Of a stretch of 64,000 bases of DNA, positions 1 through 9,072 are shown in pieces. Made by a program: the position numbers and the translations under genes. The notes under the pieces were generated by a model. The model made no database searches, was not told the DNA's origin, and worked only from the letters and a program-made list of their open reading frames with translations. The stretch spans positions 2,228,501 through 2,292,500 of the forward strand of contig NZ_CP035544.1 in assembly GCF_004139715.1 (NCBI RefSeq), given 5' to 3'. Position 1 is the first letter of the stretch; every line of letters starts with the position of its first letter. This DNA is from Muriicola soli (lineage in GTDB: Bacteria; Bacteroidota; Bacteroidia; Flavobacteriales; Flavobacteriaceae).

Positions 1-279
1 AACTCCTGGCAAATCCTTCACCCTTCCGCCTCTAACCAATACTATCGAGTGCTCTTGAAGATTGTGTCCTTCTCCGGGGATGTATGCGTTTACTTCTTTT
101 CCGTTGGTTAACCTAACCCTGGCTACTTTTCTCATAGCCGAGTTTGGTTTCTTCGGTGTAGTTGTATAAACACGCGTACAAACCCCCCTTCGCTGGGGAC
201 ACGAATCCAAAGCAGCCGATTTACTCTTCTTGGTAATTGTGGCCCTTCCTTTTCGTACTAATTGTGAAATTGTTGGCAT
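1..279 (-). CDS. rpsL: 30S ribosomal protein S12 (partial, C-terminus off the window)
   Basis: The reverse strand encodes the first 93 residues of ribosomal protein S12, starting [12 protein letters not shown]; the rest lies beyond base 1. S12 sits at the decoding centre of the small ribosomal subunit. The [21 protein letters not shown] block and the [10 protein letters not shown] and [11 protein letters not shown] motifs are visible. Lys43 and Lys88, where streptomycin-resistance substitutions usually occur, are both the wild-type lysine. A run of six C (plus strand) lies in the gene and the frame is intact. In related bacteria rpsL is followed by rpsG and fusA, which would lie to the left. 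Confidence 0.98.
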   Translation of the reverse strand, partial: MPTISQLVRKGRATITKKSKSAALDSCPQRRGVCTRVYTTTPKKPNSAMRKVARVRLTNGKEVNAYIPGEGHNLQEHSIVLVRGGRVKDLPGV

Positions 280-802
280 AAATTTTACTCTAAAATAATG
301 ATAGCCCCTTTTAAGGGTCGGCAAATGTAGTAATTATTAAACATAATTCAAACGGTTGACAACGAATTTTATAGCTTTTTAAAATTCCTTTTATAGAGCT
401 GTGTAAAATCCCCATCTCAACAGCGAATTTTCTTTCCTATATATATAAGGTATAAGGTTAAATGCATTTTGTGATTCTCAATTATTACACCCGGTAGTCT
501 TTTTTACAATTTGTGCGCTTTGACTGGTATCACAACCACATTTCTTTTAATCCGCTGAATGGCTTTGCTAATGGTTTCCTCCAACGGGTTGTGAGTAATG
601 CGAAAATGACAAATCGGTCTGCCTCAAATAAATAGGATCGTTATCTATTACGGATTTATAAAGAATATGTTAAAATTTTTTAAATATGGTGGGCTGGGAT
701 TCCTCTTTAAGGGAATTATCTCTTAAAGTTTTATTAAAATAAGTTTGGATTATTAACATAGAATTGTGATTTTCGCACTTAGCTAATTCAAATAATTTAA
801 AA
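280..802. other. Intergenic region between rpsL and the susC operon
   Basis: About 520 AT-rich bases separate two divergent genes, so promoters for both should lie here. A box matching the Bacteroidota -7 consensus (TAAGTTTG, 740-747) sits about 55 bases before susC, but no clear TTG lies at the expected distance upstream. On the reverse strand 504-623 reads as about 39 codons with a coding look (see findings), enclosed by stops, perhaps a gene remnant. I see no complete gene. Confidence 0.5.
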
Positions 803-3800
803 ATGAGAACAAATTTAAATGGAATCTTGACGCTACTATTGGCGTTTGTTGTGCATTTGACCTTTGCGCAGGAGAAGACGGTCTCCGGTACCGTAACGGA
901 CCAGGACGGACTTCCGCTTCCAGGAGTAAACATCGTAATTGAAGGTAGTACTTCCGGTACTCAAACCGATTTCGATGGAAATTACTCCATCAGAGGAAGT
1001 GCAGGTCAGACTCTTCTTTTTAGCTACATCGGACAAAGAGATGTACGGATTACAATTGGAGCCAGTAACACTATCAACGTGCAAATGCAGGAGGATGCTC
1101 AGGCGCTTGAAGAAGTTGTGGTAACGGCACAAGGTATTAAGAAAGAGAAGCAGGCCCTGGGGTATGCAGTTTCTGAAGTTAGTGATGAACTGCTTGAGCA
1201 ACGTGCCGAGGGTGATGTTGGTCGTATCTTAACAGGTAAGGCTTCGGGGGTTAACATCCAGGCCCAGAGTGGTCTTTCCGGTTCTGGTACCAGTATTATC
1301 ATCAGGGGTCTTAGTACTTTTAGTGGTAGTAACCAGCCCTTGTTTATTGTTGACGGCGTACCCTTTGACAGTGGTACTAACGGACAATCCCAGGGCGGAG
1401 GTGGTAACAGCTTCGTTGATGGAAACAACGGTTCCAGTAGATTCCTTGATTTGGATCCCAATAATATCGAAAGTGTAAACGTATTAAAAGGTTTGGCAGC
1501 AGCCACCCTTTATGGTACTGCTGGTCGTAACGGGGTTATCCTTATTACTACCAAGAACGGTGCTGCAGGATCGGGTCAGGCAAAGAAAAACGAAGTAACG
1601 GTTAGCAGCTCGATGTTTATCAACGAGATCGCTTCTCTTCCCGATTACCAGGATGAATTCGGTAACGGATTCGACCAGGCCTTCGGTTGGTTCTTCAGTA
1701 ACTGGGGACCGAGCTTTGACAGAGATGGCGTAGCAGGTTGGGGAACTCAGGCAGCTATAGACGATGCAGGAACACTTGCTCATCCCTACTCTACTTCAAC
1801 TTCAGCCATCCAGGCTGCTTTCCCCGAGTTTCAGGGAGCAAGGTACCCATGGAGGCCTTATGATAGTGTTGAGAAATTCTTTAAGCAAGGTGTAGTTCAA
1901 ACCAACTCGGTTAACATCAACGGTTCATCTGATGATGGAAGCATGAGTTATAACATGAACTTCGGTCACCTTGACGATCAAGGTTTTACACCGGGTAACA
2001 ACCTTAGAAGATATACAGTTGGTCTAGGGGGTAGAGCAGTGCTCTCCAACAAGATCACCGCATCAGGTACGCTGAACTTCGCTAATACAAACTTCCAGTC
2101 GCCTCCGGTTGCTGCAAGTACAGGTAACAGTGTGTTTGGAACTGGATCTTCAGTATTTGCCAACGTATTCTATACACCAAGGAGTGTCGACATTCAGGGA
2201 TTGCCTTTTGAAAGTCCTGTAGACGGATCCAGTGTTTACTATCGTCAAAACAATAGTATCCAGCATCCACTTTGGACCGTAAAAAACTCCAAGACAGAAC
2301 AGGATACCAAAAGGGTTTTTGGAAACATGGCCTTAGTATATGACATAAATGATAACCTTAACATCACTTACCGTTTCGGTTTGGATGTCTATAGTGAAAA
2401 TAACATCACCTCTCAGAACAAAGGTGGTATTGGAGGTAGTGTAGCTACCCAAAGTGGTATCCTCCAGACCTGGAACAATACCAATACCTTATTCGATCAC
2501 AACCTGATCCTTACCGGACAGTACGAGATCTCTGAGAAAGTTGGTTTCAGTTTCAACCTTGGTGCTACCACCAGAAGTGAAAAATTCGATCAGAATGGTG
2601 TGGCTAGTTCAGGACAGCAAGTATTTGGCGTACTGCGTCACTTTAACTTCTCCCTTTTTGAGCCTATCCAATTTTTACAAGAGCGTAATATTGCCGGGGT
2701 TTATGGGCAGTTTGATTTTGACTACGATCGTATGATCTATCTTACATTAGCCGGAAGGAATGACTGGGTATCTAACCTGTCTCAAGACAACCGCGCTATC
2801 TTCTACCCCAGTGCAAGTTTATCGCTTATTCCTACCAAGTTTATTCCTGGTCTTCAAAGCGAGAATGGTATAAACTATATGAAACTTAGAGCAGGTTATG
2901 GAACATCGGCTAACTTCCCAACGGGATATCCGGTTGCTTCTACCCTGATCCTTGATACACAGAACTTCCAGGACGGAGACGGAAACAATACCGTAACCAA
3001 TGTAAGTGCTAACTTATTGGGTAACCCCAATCTAAAGCCTGAACTTTTGGAAGAACTAGAATTTGGTGTTGAGACTCGTCTCTTCGGAAGCCGTCTTACT
3101 TTAGATGCCTCCTACTATACCAGAACCACTGAGGATCTTATTATTGATCGTCCTCTTGACCCATCCACAGGTTTTACAACTACTCAAACTAACGTTGGGG
3201 AAATCAAGTCCTGGGGTGCGGAAGTAGATGCTACCCTGGCTCTTGTTAGAGGTCAGGAATCAGGAGATCTTGATTGGAGCTTAAATGCAAACTGGTTCTT
3301 TAACGAATCTGAAGTAACTGATCTCGGATTGGATGCAGAAGATATTATTTTTGCTGGTTTTACCAACCTTGGTAATGCTGCGCGAGTAGGTGAGCCTCTC
3401 GGAATAATGTTAGGTACAAGAATTCAGCGCGATGCAGATGACAACTTTGTCGTTGATGCAAATGGAGATTATATCGAGGAAAATGGTCTATTCGAAATTG
3501 GTGACCCTAACCCCGATTGGGTATTGAACATTGGGAATAGCTTTAGCTACAAGAACTTTAATTTTAACTTCTTGTTTAACTATACCCATGGTGGAGATAT
3601 CTATTCCAGAACCGCTTCTGTACTAATTGGTAGGGGTCTTACAACTGATGTTGTAGACCGTTTGAACACCTTTATCCTTCCTGGGGTAAAAGGAGATGGA
3701 ACACCTAACGATGTTCAGATCAACAACTCTACATTCTACTTTAACAATGTATTGTTCGGGCCAGATGAACTAGGGGTATTCGATGCATCTACCTTCAGAT

Positions 3801-4039
3801 TACAAGAAGTTTCTTTAGGGTACAGCGTTCCGTCTAAATTCTTAGATAAAACACCTTTTGGTTCCTTAAGCTTTACGGTATCCGGATTCAACATGTGGTA
3901 CGAAGCCATTAACATTCCCAAGGGTACGAACTTCGATCCTAACGTGGCCGGTGTTGGTATTGGAAATGGTAGAGGATTTGATTATCTTAATGGACCAAGT
4001 TCAAGAAGATATGGATTCAGTGTAAAAGCTTCATTTTAA
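803..4039 (+). CDS. SusC/RagA-family TonB-linked outer membrane transporter
   Basis: A 1078-residue TonB-dependent outer membrane channel of the SusC type, which imports oligomeric nutrients together with a SusD-like lipoprotein. A signal peptide (to about residue 22, ending TFAQ) is followed by a carboxypeptidase-regulatory-like domain (VSGTVTDQDGLPLPGVNIVI, about residues 27-105), a TonB-box-like LEEVVVTA, a plug domain with the FIVDGVPFDSG and VLKGLAAATLYGTAGRNGVILITTK stretches, then a beta barrel ending in aromatic RYGFSVKASF. It is first in an operon with the SusD gene 18 bases downstream. No glycanase, sulfatase or peptidase gene is adjacent, so the substrate cannot be named. Confidence 0.95.
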   Translation: MRTNLNGILTLLLAFVVHLTFAQEKTVSGTVTDQDGLPLPGVNIVIEGSTSGTQTDFDGNYSIRGSAGQTLLFSYIGQRDVRITIGASNTINVQMQEDAQALEEVVVTAQGIKKEKQALGYAVSEVSDELLEQRAEGDVGRILTGKASGVNIQAQSGLSGSGTSIIIRGLSTFSGSNQPLFIVDGVPFDSGTNGQSQGGGGNSFVDGNNGSSRFLDLDPNNIESVNVLKGLAAATLYGTAGRNGVILITTKNGAAGSGQAKKNEVTVSSSMFINEIASLPDYQDEFGNGFDQAFGWFFSNWGPSFDRDGVAGWGTQAAIDDAGTLAHPYSTSTSAIQAAFPEFQGARYPWRPYDSVEKFFKQGVVQTNSVNINGSSDDGSMSYNMNFGHLDDQGFTPGNNLRRYTVGLGGRAVLSNKITASGTLNFANTNFQSPPVAASTGNSVFGTGSSVFANVFYTPRSVDIQGLPFESPVDGSSVYYRQNNSIQHPLWTVKNSKTEQDTKRVFGNMALVYDINDNLNITYRFGLDVYSENNITSQNKGGIGGSVATQSGILQTWNNTNTLFDHNLILTGQYEISEKVGFSFNLGATTRSEKFDQNGVASSGQQVFGVLRHFNFSLFEPIQFLQERNIAGVYGQFDFDYDRMIYLTLAGRNDWVSNLSQDNRAIFYPSASLSLIPTKFIPGLQSENGINYMKLRAGYGTSANFPTGYPVASTLILDTQNFQDGDGNNTVTNVSANLLGNPNLKPELLEELEFGVETRLFGSRLTLDASYYTRTTEDLIIDRPLDPSTGFTTTQTNVGEIKSWGAEVDATLALVRGQESGDLDWSLNANWFFNESEVTDLGLDAEDIIFAGFTNLGNAARVGEPLGIMLGTRIQRDADDNFVVDANGDYIEENGLFEIGDPNPDWVLNIGNSFSYKNFNFNFLFNYTHGGDIYSRTASVLIGRGLTTDVVDRLNTFILPGVKGDGTPNDVQINNSTFYFNNVLFGPDELGVFDASTFRLQEVSLGYSVPSKFLDKTPFGSLSFTVSGFNMWYEAINIPKGTNFDPNVAGVGIGNGRGFDYLNGPSSRRYGFSVKASF

Positions 4040-4057
4040 TTAAAATAAAAATTGATC

Positions 4058-5710
4058 ATGAAAAACATATTTAAATATTTAAGTATTGGTTTGATCGGTG
4101 GAGTCCTTTTCACAGGGTGCGAAACCACCAATCTGGACCTTGCGGATAACCCGAATGCCCTGACACCTGCTCAGGCAGATCCGGACTTCTATTTGAACGA
4201 AGTTCAGGTTAGATTCGCACGAGTTGTTGAATCTCTGGGAGAGACAGGTGCTGAGACAGTGCGTATGGAATGGATGGGTAGTAGAAACTACCAGAATGCC
4301 TATTCACCTCAGAACTTTGATGGAAGCTGGGAAGATGCTTACCAGGAAATAATTAAGAACGGTCGGGATTTGGCGCCTCTTGCAGAAGAAGCAGGCCTTG
4401 TACATCACCTTGCCATTGCGCAATTGATTGAAGCGTACACCATTACCCTATTAGTAGATTATTTTGGTGATATTCCATATTCTGAAGCTATTGGAGGTGC
4501 GGACAACTTAAATCCGGCACCTGATAGTGGCGCTGACATTTATGCAGCGGCTCTGGCTTTGGCAGATCAGGCTATTGCTAATTTCAATGCGACAGCCTTG
4601 GCAGATCCGGATATCGACTTCTATTATGACGGAGACTGGGATGCATGGGTAAAGGCAGCTAATACTTTAAAAATGAGGTTACATCTTAATTTAGGAAATG
4701 CCTCAGCTTTTAACAGTATTGTAAGTAGTGGAAATTACATTTCTTCAACTGATGACGATTTCCAGTTTCAGTGGGGGGCAAATGCTGTTCAACCAGATAC
4801 AAGACATCCTAACTACGCTCAGAACTATACCGTAACCGGTGGTGGTGACTACGCCTCTGTTTGGATGATGAATCTTATGGATACTTCGGATGATCCTCGT
4901 ATTCGTTATTACTATTACCGTCAGAACGATGGTACTCCAGGATCTAACGATGTCAATGGTGACCCTGTGCCTCCAAATGAGGAAACATTAGACTGTTCTT
5001 TGCAATCACCTCCTCCACAGTATGTAGCTGGTGGCTTTCCATTCTGTACTCTAGACAATGGGTACTGGGGAAGAAATCACGGTAACAACTCAGGTATTCC
5101 ACCAGATGGATTATTGAGGACTGCAGTTGGAGTTTACCCACAGGCAGGTCAGTTTGATGATAACAGTTTCTCTGAAACCAGTTTAGGAACTGGTGGTGGT
5201 GGAGCAGGAATTACTCCTGTAATCCTTGCCTCTACAGTCGATTTTTGGAGAGCGGAATTAGCTATGAACAGCAGCCCTGCATCTGGAAAAGCCTTTGTTT
5301 TGGCTGGAGTTACCAAGTCTATCAACAAGGTAACCACTTTTGGATCACTCGATGCAACAGCTGACCTTTCATTCGAGCCTTCGGCTACAGATATTTCTGA
5401 TTTTATAGCCTCTGTTGATGCTGCTTTTGATGCTGCTGATGATGAAGGTAAATGGAACATCATGGCAGAGCAATTCTTTATTGCTCTTAAAGGTAACGGC
5501 CATGACGCTTATAATTTCTATAGAAGAAAAGGATATCCTACCAATTTAGAGCCCAATTTAGAGCCTAATCCTGGTGCATTTATTAGGAGTCATTTCTATC
5601 CTGCGAATGCCGCTAATACGAATTCTTCTATAGCGCAGAAATCAAATGTTACCGGACAGGTTTTCTGGGATACAAACCCTGCATCACCTTCATTCCCTGT
5701 TGCTAATTAA
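4058..5710 (+). CDS. SusD/RagB-family nutrient-binding outer membrane lipoprotein
   Basis: A 550-residue surface lipoprotein that partners the upstream SusC channel and captures its substrate. I start it at the ATG at 4058 rather than a TTG two codons earlier, giving a clean type II signal peptide with lipid-carrying Cys21 (LFTGC). The sequence resembles the SusD-like_2 (SusD/RagB) group: an early NPNALTPAQAD stretch, helical repeat-type segments such as LIEAYTITLLVDYFGDIPYSEA, and a C-terminal FYRRKGYPTNLEP...IRSHFYP region. Near the end a 12-base unit is duplicated (5541-5564), producing NLEPNLEP. Another lipoprotein gene follows after 15 bases. Confidence 0.93.
   Translation: MKNIFKYLSIGLIGGVLFTGCETTNLDLADNPNALTPAQADPDFYLNEVQVRFARVVESLGETGAETVRMEWMGSRNYQNAYSPQNFDGSWEDAYQEIIKNGRDLAPLAEEAGLVHHLAIAQLIEAYTITLLVDYFGDIPYSEAIGGADNLNPAPDSGADIYAAALALADQAIANFNATALADPDIDFYYDGDWDAWVKAANTLKMRLHLNLGNASAFNSIVSSGNYISSTDDDFQFQWGANAVQPDTRHPNYAQNYTVTGGGDYASVWMMNLMDTSDDPRIRYYYYRQNDGTPGSNDVNGDPVPPNEETLDCSLQSPPPQYVAGGFPFCTLDNGYWGRNHGNNSGIPPDGLLRTAVGVYPQAGQFDDNSFSETSLGTGGGGAGITPVILASTVDFWRAELAMNSSPASGKAFVLAGVTKSINKVTTFGSLDATADLSFEPSATDISDFIASVDAAFDAADDEGKWNIMAEQFFIALKGNGHDAYNFYRRKGYPTNLEPNLEPNPGAFIRSHFYPANAANTNSSIAQKSNVTGQVFWDTNPASPSFPVAN
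5541..5564 (+). repeat. 12-bp perfect tandem duplication inside the susD-like gene
   Basis: The unit ccaatttagagc occurs twice back to back, preserving the frame and doubling a four-residue NLEP-type motif near the protein C-terminus. It looks like a replication-slippage duplication. Confidence 0.85.
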
Positions 5711-5725
5711 TTTAAAAAAAATACG

Positions 5726-6586
5726 ATGAAAAAAGTTTTAATAGTTCTTTTAGCGTTTTCCACAACGTTCTTTATCTCCTGTGAAGCGGATGATAAAGCC
5801 GTGGACACGGTTCTAAACGACTTTACCGTTGGTGCAGTTTTGAGAACCAGAAACCAGGAAGGCAACCCTTTCAATGCATTTGAGCCTAATTCTCTTTGGA
5901 CAGTGACTGTTGAAGAGCAGGACGCCGAATTTGGAGGTTTACTTCAATCAATTCAATTGTATGCCTCATATACAGATAACTCTGGGGGCGGAAACAGTGT
6001 TGCAGAACAATTAATTGAAACCTATCAGGCAAGTGACCTCACCACAAGTTCAAGAGGACTGCCCGAACTTACATACGACATCACTTTGGCTGAAGCAGGA
6101 ACCCTGCTAGGAGCCGACTATAAGGGTGCAGATGTATTTAGTTTTCGTTTTGAAGTAACACTTACAGACGGAAGCACCTGGTCTAATCAAAATGGTAATG
6201 GTAACGTCCTTGGGGGATCTTATTTTAATTCACCTTATAAGTACGATATCCTGATCGCATGTTTCCCAACAGGGCCGGTTGCCGGGGATTACCAATTAGA
6301 TATGCAGGATTCCTTTGGAGATGGCTGGAACGGAGCTTCTTTCAGGGTTACAGTTGACGGCGTAGCAACAGACTATGACGTTAGTGCAGCTCAGGGAAGT
6401 GAAAATTCAGTTACATTCACTATACCTCCTTCTGCCATAGAAGTAACATTTGAATACTTAGCTGGTAGTTTTGATTCGGAAAATACCTATCAGTTGTACG
6501 GTCCCGATGGAAATTTAGCTTACTCTGATGGACCTAGTCCATTTGTTGGAGATATTACGGCTGAACTAAGTCTGTGTCCTCCGTAG
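5726..6586 (+). CDS. SusE/SusF-position lipoprotein with a GDGWNG domain
   Basis: A 286-residue predicted lipoprotein (signal peptide with lipid-carrying Cys19, FFISC). It is the third gene of the SusC/SusD operon, where SusE/F-like surface binding proteins normally sit. The N-terminal half is an unrecognised beta-rich domain. The C-terminal 100 residues start at a Cys (CFPTGPVAGDYQLDMQDSFGDGWNG) and end at another (LSLCPP), a GDGWNG-type beta domain seen in secreted and surface proteins. A role in substrate binding at the outer membrane is inferred from position. A strong terminator follows, ending the operon. Confidence 0.75.
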   Translation: MKKVLIVLLAFSTTFFISCEADDKAVDTVLNDFTVGAVLRTRNQEGNPFNAFEPNSLWTVTVEEQDAEFGGLLQSIQLYASYTDNSGGGNSVAEQLIETYQASDLTTSSRGLPELTYDITLAEAGTLLGADYKGADVFSFRFEVTLTDGSTWSNQNGNGNVLGGSYFNSPYKYDILIACFPTGPVAGDYQLDMQDSFGDGWNGASFRVTVDGVATDYDVSAAQGSENSVTFTIPPSAIEVTFEYLAGSFDSENTYQLYGPDGNLAYSDGPSPFVGDITAELSLCPP

Positions 6587-6610
6587 GATTAAATAGAATT
6601 TGGAAATAAA

Positions 6611-6646
6611 AAATGGCTGTCTACTATTATAGACAGCCATTTTTGT
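6611..6646 (+). terminator. Intrinsic terminator of the susCD operon
   Basis: A 13-bp perfect stem (6611-6623 pairing with 6630-6642, core ATGGCTGTCTA) closes a six-base loop and is followed by T residues. It lies 25 bases after the lipoprotein stop codon and separates the operon from the next gene. Confidence 0.9.
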
Positions 6647-6728
6647 TTATTCATTATCGGATAAACATAATTATCCATATCTAAAAAAATTCGTTTAATT
6701 TTAGCGCCTACAATTTTAAAAATACTTA

Positions 6729-7493
6729 ATGAGCATGAAATACATTTTCTCTTTATTCTTAGCTTTCTTAACTATTAATTTTTCTTATGGACAAGTATCT
6801 GGTCAGATTGCAGGAGGAGCCGGAGGTGCTTTTGGAATTGGGGGAAAAGCAACTACTGATCCATTTCTTGCCGCCCGCATGGCTGATCTACGCTCCAAAA
6901 AAAATTCTGTTGAAGAAGAAATATTGGGATCTCCGTATCTCAATGATGAATTTATTAAGAGTAAGGTTTATTTCGGTGAAGATTATATTGGAGATTATTA
7001 TATACGTTATAATGCGTTAAATAGTGAGATCGAGATTAAGGAATCTAATCTTCCTGAGGAAAAACCTAAAAGACTTTTGGCAGACGACAAAGTCCGAATA
7101 AAATACGCCAAGAGGGAATTGAGGTTCACGACCTATATCACCAAAAAGAACGAGACAAAAAATGGATATCTCTCCATCATCTCAGAGGGCGATTCTTACA
7201 CGCTTTATCACCGCCTGGCTGTAAAGTATAGTGAAGGCAAAGCAGCCGCTAACTCCATGGTTATGGCCATCCCAAGCAGATATGCCCATTTTACAGAGTA
7301 CTACTACAAAAAGGCCGGGGTAGATAGAATTGATCAACTCGCCCAAAAAAGAGGAGCCCTTCTGAAAATCCTGGATAAGGAGATTAGGGATCAGGTAAGC
7401 ACTTTTATCAAAGAAGAGAAAATTGATTTGAGCGAAGAAGCCGATCTGATTCGTACCTTTGAATACATCAATTCAATTGATACCTCGTCGTGA
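6729..7493 (+). CDS. Secreted protein of unknown function, first of a paralogous pair
   Basis: A 254-residue protein with a cleavable signal peptide (MSMKYIFSLFLAFLTINFSYGQ) and a Gly-rich mature N-terminus. I do not recognise the family. It is clearly homologous to the next gene: both share a Y(Y/F)RYN segment, an I/LSEE-like acidic C-terminus and the block K.AANSMV...PS.(Y/F)..F. The product should be periplasmic or surface-located. Its stop overlaps the GTG start of the paralogue by four bases, so the two are translationally coupled. A second in-frame ATG at codon 3 is an equally good start. Confidence 0.7.
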   Translation: MSMKYIFSLFLAFLTINFSYGQVSGQIAGGAGGAFGIGGKATTDPFLAARMADLRSKKNSVEEEILGSPYLNDEFIKSKVYFGEDYIGDYYIRYNALNSEIEIKESNLPEEKPKRLLADDKVRIKYAKRELRFTTYITKKNETKNGYLSIISEGDSYTLYHRLAVKYSEGKAAANSMVMAIPSRYAHFTEYYYKKAGVDRIDQLAQKRGALLKILDKEIRDQVSTFIKEEKIDLSEEADLIRTFEYINSIDTSS

Positions 7494-8260
7494 AAAGATT
7501 AGCCTTCTCTTTGATTCTTTTATCTTCTTATGTGCTCTGCAGTCAGCAGGTGGGTACAGCGGCACCCCAGATAGGGGCAGTGGAAAACGATCCCTTCGCT
7601 AACTTCCATCAAAGATGGACCCCTAGCATGCAAAAGTTGTTTCAACTCGTAAGAGACGATGACGGGAAGGTTACACATTTTGTCGGTGCCGAAGTGGGAA
7701 CGCCTTATGAAAACGATTCTTTTGAATTAGGCCATGTATGGTACAAAGATGAAGACCTGGGCGAATTTTATTACCGGTATAACATATTTTCCAAGGAGAT
7801 CGAACTTAAAAAAACTCATCTGACAGAAGAAAAACACCAGGCATTGATAAGGGATCCCAACGTAGTCCTTGAAGCAAGTATTGGCGAGAAAGCATATCAC
7901 TATCTGACGTTTACGACCGACAAGGATGTTCATGAGGAAGGTTACCTAATCAAATTATACCAAAGCAACGAATTTACACTCTACAAACACCTGGAGTCTA
8001 AATACACAGAGGCAAAACCTGCAGCAAATTCAATGGTAAACCCTACTCCTAGTAAATTTACCACATTTAGCTCTTATTTCCTGCAGCAGAACAACGGGCC
8101 AATCAAAGAAATTTCGCTTAAAAGAAACAAATTCCTCAAGCAACTCGATCCACCTTCAGCGGAAAAAATGAAGCTCTATTTTAAAAAAGAAAAGACCGAT
8201 CTGTCTGAAGAAAGACAGTTGATAAGTGCCATTGTTCATTTGAATAAAGCAGATTTATAA
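7490..8260 (+). CDS. Secreted protein of unknown function, second of a paralogous pair
   Basis: A 256-residue protein starting at a GTG inside the GTGA overlap with the preceding gene. It has a signal peptide ending near SSYVLCSQQ. The order of conserved blocks matches the upstream paralogue: YYRYN around residue 95, KPAANSMVNPTPSKF around 180, and a Lys/Glu-rich tail with KTDLSEE matching KIDLSEE. This indicates tandem duplication followed by strong divergence. No catalytic motif is evident. Co-expression through coupled translation suggests the two products act together. Confidence 0.7.
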   Translation: MKRLAFSLILLSSYVLCSQQVGTAAPQIGAVENDPFANFHQRWTPSMQKLFQLVRDDDGKVTHFVGAEVGTPYENDSFELGHVWYKDEDLGEFYYRYNIFSKEIELKKTHLTEEKHQALIRDPNVVLEASIGEKAYHYLTFTTDKDVHEEGYLIKLYQSNEFTLYKHLESKYTEAKPAANSMVNPTPSKFTTFSSYFLQQNNGPIKEISLKRNKFLKQLDPPSAEKMKLYFKKEKTDLSEERQLISAIVHLNKADL

Positions 8261-8334
8261 GTGGCTACCTCTGCTCATTTAATTAAAACAGCTACAGAAG
8301 CTTTTTAAAGCTCAAATTTAAACTCTCCCTATCT

Positions 8335-9072
8335 ATGTCCAAAAACACTCAGATCTACGGTATCAGAGCCGTAATAGAGGCTATACAAGCCAATGAGCCT
8401 ATTGATAAGGTGTATATACAGAAAGGGCTTAAAGGAAGCTTGTCAAAGGAATTGGAAAATCTCGTTCGTAAGGCCGGTATCCCTGCTTCCTTTGTGCCTT
8501 TGGAAAAAATCAATAAATTAAGTCAGAACAACCATCAGGGTGTTGTGGCCACCATCTCCCCTATTTCTTTTGAGACCATGGAATCCCTGGTCGATCAGGT
8601 CTTAGAGACTAAGGATAATCCTCTCTTTCTTCTGCTTGATGGAATCTCGGACGTACGTAATTTAGGTGCCATCATTAGAACTGCGGAATGCTCGGGTGTA
8701 AATGGGATAATTATTCCAAAAAAAGGTTCTGCCCCTATTACCGGCGATACCGTAAAGACTTCTGCAGGAGCTGTTTTTAATATTCCCCTTGCAAAGACCG
8801 ATCATATCAAAGATGCCGTATTTTATCTTAAAGCTTCGGGAGTATTGGTCGTTGCCGCTACCGAAAAAACAAACCATTTACTTTACGATCTTGATCTAAA
8901 AGGACCTACCGCTATAATTATGGGTGCTGAGGATACCGGAATATCTCCTTCTATTCTAAAAGAATCAGACCATGTGGCTAAACTTCCCCTGATGGGAGGT
9001 ATAGGTTCCTTAAACGTCTCTGTTGCTTGTGGTATATTTTTGTTTGAGGTGGTCAGGCAAAGAATGGGCTAA
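8335..9072 (+). CDS. rlmB: 23S rRNA (guanosine-2'-O-) methyltransferase RlmB, TrmH/SpoU family
   Basis: A 245-residue SPOUT-class methyltransferase. An N-terminal RNA-binding domain (IYGIRAVIEAI..., to about residue 80) precedes the knotted SAM-binding domain. That domain carries the three SpoU motifs: DVRNLGAIIRTA (about 105-116), IMGAEDTGIS (about 195-204) and GSLNVSVA (about 223-230). The family methylates the ribose of G2251 in the peptidyl-transferase P loop of 23S rRNA. It abuts the convergent rhomboid gene with no spacer. A role as another TrmH-type methylase cannot be excluded. Confidence 0.9.
   Translation: MSKNTQIYGIRAVIEAIQANEPIDKVYIQKGLKGSLSKELENLVRKAGIPASFVPLEKINKLSQNNHQGVVATISPISFETMESLVDQVLETKDNPLFLLLDGISDVRNLGAIIRTAECSGVNGIIIPKKGSAPITGDTVKTSAGAVFNIPLAKTDHIKDAVFYLKASGVLVVAATEKTNHLLYDLDLKGPTAIIMGAEDTGISPSILKESDHVAKLPLMGGIGSLNVSVACGIFLFEVVRQRMG

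Noticed and set aside
670..933. An 87-codon reverse-strand frame upstream of susC
   Set aside because: It overlaps the N-terminal coding region of the strong SusC gene, with low-complexity composition and no initiation context.
8662..8877. Possible frameshift or antisense gene in rlmB
   Set aside because: The forward frame is continuous with all SpoU motifs in order.
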